From positions 186,001-250,000 of the forward strand of contig NZ_UTKY01000095.1 of assembly GCF_900583165.1 (NCBI RefSeq): a stretch of 64,000 bases of DNA, in the 5' to 3' direction. A program made the position numbers and the translations under genes. The notes under the pieces were generated by a model that was not told the DNA's origin, made no database searches, and saw only the letters and a list, made by a program, of their open reading frames with translations. How positions within the stretch are numbered: the stretch's first letter is position 1; each line of letters opens with the position of its first letter. Positions 60,347-64,000 of the stretch are shown here, one piece after another. Origin of the DNA: Pseudomonas viridiflava (lineage in GTDB: Bacteria > Pseudomonadota > Gammaproteobacteria > Pseudomonadales > Pseudomonadaceae).

Positions 60347-61534
60347 ATGGCAACGGTAGACCGCTGGCTGCTGCCAGATGGCATCGAAGAAGTACTGCCA
60401 CCAGAAGCTGCGCGCATTGAAGTAGCGCGTCGCCAGGTGTTGGATCTGTTCCAGAGCTGGGGTTACGAATTTGTCGTGACCCCCCATATCGAGTACCTGG
60501 AATCCCTGCTGACCGGCGCGGGCCAGGACCTGGATCTGCGCACCTTCAAGGTCATCGACCCGCAATCGGGCCGGCAAATGGGTTTTCGTGCTGACATCAC
60601 GCCGCAAGTGGCGCGCATTGATGCGCACACCCTGCGTCGCGAAGGCCCGAGTCGCTTGTGCTACGCCGGCAGCGTGCTGCATGCGCAGCCTCGTGCATTG
60701 TCGTCTTCGCGCAGCCCGATCCAGTTGGGCGCCGAGTTGTATGGCGATGCCAGCCCGAGCAGCGACGTTGAAGTGATCAGCTTGATGCTGGCCATGCTGC
60801 AACTGGCTGACGTGCCGGATGTCCACATGGACCTGGGCCACGTCGGTATCTACCGTGGCCTGGCCCGTGCGGCCGGTTTGTCCGGTGAAGTAGAGCAGCA
60901 ATTGTTCGATGCCCTGCAACGCAAGGCTATCGATGAAGTGATCGCCCTGACCGAAGGTGTGCCTGCGGATTTGGCCGGCATGCTGCGTGCGCTGGTGAAC
61001 CTGTGCGGTGGCCGTGAAGTACTGGTGGCAGCGCGTGAGCGCCTGGCGAATGCGCCGGCCCCGGTATTGGCTGCATTGGACGACGTACTGGCGATTGCCG
61101 AGCAGTTGTCGGCGCGGTTCCCTGAGTTGCCGCTGTATTTCGATCTGGGTGAGTTGCGCGGTTACCACTACCACACCGGTGTGGTGTTCGCGGTGTTTGT
61201 ACCGGGTGTTGGCCAAGCCATCGCCCAAGGCGGTCGCTACGACGATATCGGCGCCGACTTCGGTCGTGCGCGTCCGGCCACCGGTTTTTCCACCGATTTG
61301 AAAACCCTGGTGACCCTGGGGCGTGCTGAGGTCGAGCTGCCGTCTGGTGGCATCTGGATGCCCGACAGTACGGACGCAGCACTCTGGCAGCAGGTTTGCC
61401 AGTTGCGCAGTGAGGGTCAGCGTGTCGTCCAGGCTTTGCCTGGGCAGCCATTGGCCGCCGCCCGTGATGCGGACTGCGACCAGCAATTGATTCTGCAGAA
61501 CGGGCTTTGGCAAGTATCGCCACTGGCTTCTTGA
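60347..61534 (+). CDS. hisZ: ATP phosphoribosyltransferase regulatory subunit
   Basis: A 395-residue HisRS-like protein lacking the anticodon-binding domain; with short-form HisG it makes the first histidine enzyme. It opens WLLPDGIEEVLPPEAARIE, has the motif 2-like FRADITPQVARIDAH, and near 265 the HisRS-type YHTGVVFAVFVPG and AQGGRYDDIG. AAAGGGG lies 11 bases before the ATG. It precedes purA, as in P. aeruginosa (PA4939). Confidence 0.93.
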   Translation: MATVDRWLLPDGIEEVLPPEAARIEVARRQVLDLFQSWGYEFVVTPHIEYLESLLTGAGQDLDLRTFKVIDPQSGRQMGFRADITPQVARIDAHTLRREGPSRLCYAGSVLHAQPRALSSSRSPIQLGAELYGDASPSSDVEVISLMLAMLQLADVPDVHMDLGHVGIYRGLARAAGLSGEVEQQLFDALQRKAIDEVIALTEGVPADLAGMLRALVNLCGGREVLVAARERLANAPAPVLAALDDVLAIAEQLSARFPELPLYFDLGELRGYHYHTGVVFAVFVPGVGQAIAQGGRYDDIGADFGRARPATGFSTDLKTLVTLGRAEVELPSGGIWMPDSTDAALWQQVCQLRSEGQRVVQALPGQPLAAARDADCDQQLILQNGLWQVSPLAS

Positions 61535-61541
61535 GTTTTCC

Positions 61542-61559
61542 TGCCGGCCATCGCCGGCA
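61542..61559 (+). other. hairpin between hisZ and purA
   Basis: A 7-bp stem (TGCCGGC with GCCGGCA) around CATC, 7 bases after the hisZ stop. It has no following T-tract, so it is not a clear terminator; it may protect or process the message. Confidence 0.35.
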
Positions 61560-61588
61560 CCAAGTTTGCGCGAATGAGGACAAGTGTT

Positions 61589-62878
61589 ATGGGTAAGAAT
61601 GTCGTAGTCCTGGGCACCCAATGGGGTGATGAGGGCAAAGGCAAGATCGTTGATCTGCTGACCGAACATGCTGCCGCCGTAGTGCGTTACCAAGGTGGCC
61701 ACAATGCGGGCCACACCCTGGTGATCGACGGCGAAAAAACCGTCTTGCACCTGATCCCGTCGGGCGTGCTGCGCGAAGGCGTGCAGTGCTTGATCGGCAA
61801 TGGCGTGGTGGTTGCACCTGACGCCCTGCTGCGCGAGATCATCAAGCTGGAAGAGAAAGGCGTACCGGTGCGTGAGCGCCTGCGTATCAGCCCGTCCTGC
61901 CCGCTGATCCTGTCCTTCCACGTTGCGCTGGACCAGGCCCGTGAAAAGGCCCGTGGCGAGCTGAAGATCGGCACCACCGGTCGCGGCATCGGCCCGGCCT
62001 ACGAAGACAAGGTTGCACGTCGTGGCCTGCGTGTGGGCGACCTGCTCAACATGCCGCGCTTTGAAGACAAACTGCGTGAACTGGTGGATTACCACAACTT
62101 CATGCTGGTGGGTTACTACAAAGAGCCAGCCATCGAGTTTGAAAAGACCCTGGCTGAGTGCAAGGAATACGCTGAGCTGCTCAAGCCGTTGATGCTCGAC
62201 GTGACGGCTGAGCTGCACGACCTGCGTCGCGCTGGCAAAGACATCATGTTCGAAGGCGCCCAAGGCTCCCTGCTGGACATCGACCACGGCACCTACCCGT
62301 ACGTGACCAGCTCCAACACCACCGCTGGTGGCGTTGCGACCGGTTCCGGCGTTGGCCCGATGTTCCTGGACTACATCCTGGGCATCACCAAGGCCTACAC
62401 CACTCGCGTAGGTTCGGGCCCGTTCCCGACTGAGTTGTTCGACGAAGTCGGCGCTCACCTGGCCAAACAAGGTCACGAATTCGGCGCCACCACTGGCCGT
62501 GCTCGTCGCTGCGGTTGGTTCGACGCCGTTATCCTGCGTCGTGCTATCGATGTGAACAGCATTTCGGGCATCTGCCTGACCAAGCTGGACGTACTCGACG
62601 GTCTGGAAACCATCAACATCTGCATCGGTTACAAAGATGCAAACGGCAATGACGTTGCCCCGACCGACGCCGACAGCTACGTAGGCCTGCAGCCTGTGTA
62701 CGAAGAAGTACCGGGCTGGACCGAATCGACCGTGGGCGCCAAGACCTTGGAAGAGCTGCCAGCTAACGCCCGTGCCTACATCAAACGTGTAGAAGCACTG
62801 ATCGGCGCGCCAATCGACATTATTTCGACGGGCCCGGACCGCAACGAGACCATCGTTCTGCGTCACCCGTTCGCTTAA
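61589..62878 (+). CDS. purA: adenylosuccinate synthetase
   Basis: A 429-residue enzyme converting IMP and aspartate to adenylosuccinate with GTP. The GTP-binding loop is GTQWGDEGKGKIVDLL at residues 9-24, with the base His in GGHNAGHT and the later blocks GRGIGPAYEDK and EGAQGSLLDIDHGTYPYVTS. The ATG at 61589 has GAGGA 8 bases upstream; a farther in-frame ATG at 61574 is rejected. A terminator follows. Confidence 0.97.
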   Translation: MGKNVVVLGTQWGDEGKGKIVDLLTEHAAAVVRYQGGHNAGHTLVIDGEKTVLHLIPSGVLREGVQCLIGNGVVVAPDALLREIIKLEEKGVPVRERLRISPSCPLILSFHVALDQAREKARGELKIGTTGRGIGPAYEDKVARRGLRVGDLLNMPRFEDKLRELVDYHNFMLVGYYKEPAIEFEKTLAECKEYAELLKPLMLDVTAELHDLRRAGKDIMFEGAQGSLLDIDHGTYPYVTSSNTTAGGVATGSGVGPMFLDYILGITKAYTTRVGSGPFPTELFDEVGAHLAKQGHEFGATTGRARRCGWFDAVILRRAIDVNSISGICLTKLDVLDGLETINICIGYKDANGNDVAPTDADSYVGLQPVYEEVPGWTESTVGAKTLEELPANARAYIKRVEALIGAPIDIISTGPDRNETIVLRHPFA

Positions 62879-62899
62879 TAAGCTGTTGATGTAAAAAGC

Positions 62900-62926
62900 A
62901 AAGGGCTCCTTACGGAGCCCTTTGTC
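62900..62926 (+). terminator. intrinsic terminator after purA
   Basis: A perfect 10-bp stem (AAAGGGCTCC with GGAGCCCTTT) around TTAC, 21 bases after the purA stop, with a short T-run inside the 3' arm. Confidence 0.85.
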
Positions 62927-63017
62927 GTATCTGCCGCCTGGGCGGCACGACCCTTGCTTCGATTCCTTCTTTCGCGGTGCTATCAAATTAATGGCACCCG
63001 TGGTCGAGGGATTCCCG

Positions 63018-64000
63018 ATGTCTGCCGTTCTCTCATTGTTACAAAGCCGTTTGTTGCGGCCGGTGTTCGTTACCCTAGGTATCGCTCTTTTGGTGCAAGT
63101 GCTGGTGGCCGTCGCCCTGACGCGGAGCACCGTCGGTGCGCTGGAGGCTGATCTGGGCAATCGCTTGGGTATCGACAGTCAGAAACTGTCAGGCGAACTA
63201 GCGCAAGCCGGCAAGGAAGTCACGTCCAGTCTCGATAGCTTGTCGACGAGCACGCGCCAGCGCTTGACTGCAGGGCTTTCCACTCGCCTGCAGGAAGAGC
63301 AGAAGCAACTGCGTGCGACCTTGGAAAAAGACCTGAAGGACTCTGCCAATGACATGGCGCAACTGCTGGCCTCGGTGGCGCCTCGTGCCATGTGGGACAG
63401 CGATGTGCCGACCCTGTCGGAATTCGCGCGGCGTGCCCAGCGCAATCCCAACGTGCTGTTCGTGGTTTACGATGATGCGGCCGGCGAGCACCTGACCCGC
63501 TACCTCAACCGGGAAAACCCGATCAACAAGGCACTTTTGGAGAAAGGCCAGGGCGACCGCGCGTTGGATAAAGTCTTGAATGCGGCGAAGAACGATCCGT
63601 CGGTGTACTACGTTGAGGCCTCCATCAGCCCCAATGGCGTGGAAATCGGCAAAGTCCTGATGGGCGTTTCGACCGCGTCCGTAGAGGCCGACTTACAGGC
63701 CTTGGATAAGCGTTTTGCCGCCCTGATTGCCAGTGGTGATCAACTGGTCGGCGACAGCCTTAAAGGGGCCGCAGCCGACAGCGCGACCGCCATGGGCGCG
63801 CGCCTGCAATCGGCACAAGCCACCGCAACCCAAATGACCGCTAACACCACCAGCGCCGTACAAGAGGCCGCCGGCACCCTGCGCTGGCGCATCGGCATGG
63901 GGTTGGCCCTCGTCGGCTTCGGCGTACTGTTGCTGATCGCCATCGTCCTGGGCCGCCGCGTAGTCAATCGCCTGAAGCTGCTGATTGCGGCCATGGACGA
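63018..64000 (+). CDS. methyl-accepting chemotaxis protein (partial, N-terminus)
   Basis: The first 327 codons of a gene that continues past the window. Helix 1 is at about residues 14-34 (VFVTLGIALLVQVLVAVAL). A periplasmic sensing region follows to about 290, rich in helical Ala/Gln/Leu and including the block RNPNVLFVVYDDAAGEHLTRYL. Helix 2 is RIGMGLALVGFGVLLLIAIVL at about 295-317, and the HAMP domain starts just before the edge. The signalling domain is not seen, so it could in principle be another HAMP sensor. GAGGG lies 7 bases before the ATG. Confidence 0.8.
   Translation, partial: MSAVLSLLQSRLLRPVFVTLGIALLVQVLVAVALTRSTVGALEADLGNRLGIDSQKLSGELAQAGKEVTSSLDSLSTSTRQRLTAGLSTRLQEEQKQLRATLEKDLKDSANDMAQLLASVAPRAMWDSDVPTLSEFARRAQRNPNVLFVVYDDAAGEHLTRYLNRENPINKALLEKGQGDRALDKVLNAAKNDPSVYYVEASISPNGVEIGKVLMGVSTASVEADLQALDKRFAALIASGDQLVGDSLKGAAADSATAMGARLQSAQATATQMTANTTSAVQEAAGTLRWRIGMGLALVGFGVLLLIAIVLGRRVVNRLKLLIAAMD

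Noticed and set aside
60329..63160. 943-codon open frame on the minus strand opposite hisZ and purA
   Set aside because: It is the antisense shadow of two certain genes in high-GC DNA and shows no recognisable domain.

Overview
The window is chromosomal DNA from a Pseudomonas of the P. fluorescens group. Gene content and order follow the P. aeruginosa PA5005-PA4938 backbone (LPS core genes, waaA, thiC, parE/parC, serB, psd, motAB, rsgA/orn, the mutL-miaA-hfq-hflX-hflKC block, hisZ, purA). The intergenic gaps carry two REP families typical of this group: GTGGGAGGGGGCTTGCCCCC and TGTAGGAGCGAGCTTGCTCGC. Coding density is high and GC-rich. I saw no insertion sequence, CRISPR array, tRNA, rRNA or integrase. 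Species assignment and orthologue names are inferred from recognised protein families and gene order; no database search was run.

Layout. 1-935: 5' end of a YncD/PqqU-like TonB receptor and a small YceK-like lipoprotein. 1069-16732: a cell-surface (LPS core/cap) locus with carbamoyltransferase, several glycosyltransferases, Mig-14, DnpA-type PIG-L deacetylase, a kinase-fold protein, O-antigen ligase WaaL, the MsbA flippase, a sulfotransferase plus APS kinase pair, HldE and a sugar-nucleotide epimerase. 16799-24040: a Nudix-like unknown, aldo/keto reductase, FAD oxidoreductase, SMR transporter with divergent LysR regulator, Kdo transferase WaaA and a TolC-family protein. 24240-27829: TPP riboswitch, thiC and a CytX-type pyrimidine transporter. 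27798-36792: RsiV-like lipoprotein, NudF, YqiB-like protein, cAMP phosphodiesterase CpdA, YqiA-like esterase, ParE, phytase-like protein and ParC.

36966-46237: PqiC-like lipoprotein, a membrane signalling protein with a degenerate cyclase-like domain divergent from serB, psd, a tandem rhodanese, an HDOD protein and motAB. 46302-46983: an accessory insert between motB and rsgA, with a PemK/MazF-family toxin and no protein antitoxin. Immediately upstream of the toxin I find a promoter, two further hairpins and an intrinsic terminator, which together look like an unannotated RNA of about 120 nt. This is the most novel-looking feature of the window. 46984-62878: rsgA, orn, a TRIC-type channel, queG, then the conserved nnrD-tsaE-amiB-mutL-miaA-hfq-hflX-hflK-hflC block, hisZ and purA. 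63018-64000: the N-terminal part of a methyl-accepting chemotaxis protein that runs off the window.

How it fits together: the first quarter builds, modifies and exports LPS (heptose supply by HldE, Kdo transfer by WaaA, core glycosylation and carbamoylation, lipid A-core export by MsbA, O-antigen ligation by WaaL). The sulfotransferase/APS kinase pair suggests that a surface glycan may also be sulfated. The rest is mostly housekeeping: thiamine synthesis, chromosome decatenation, phospholipid synthesis, motility, RNA turnover, tRNA modification, mismatch repair and membrane-protease control.
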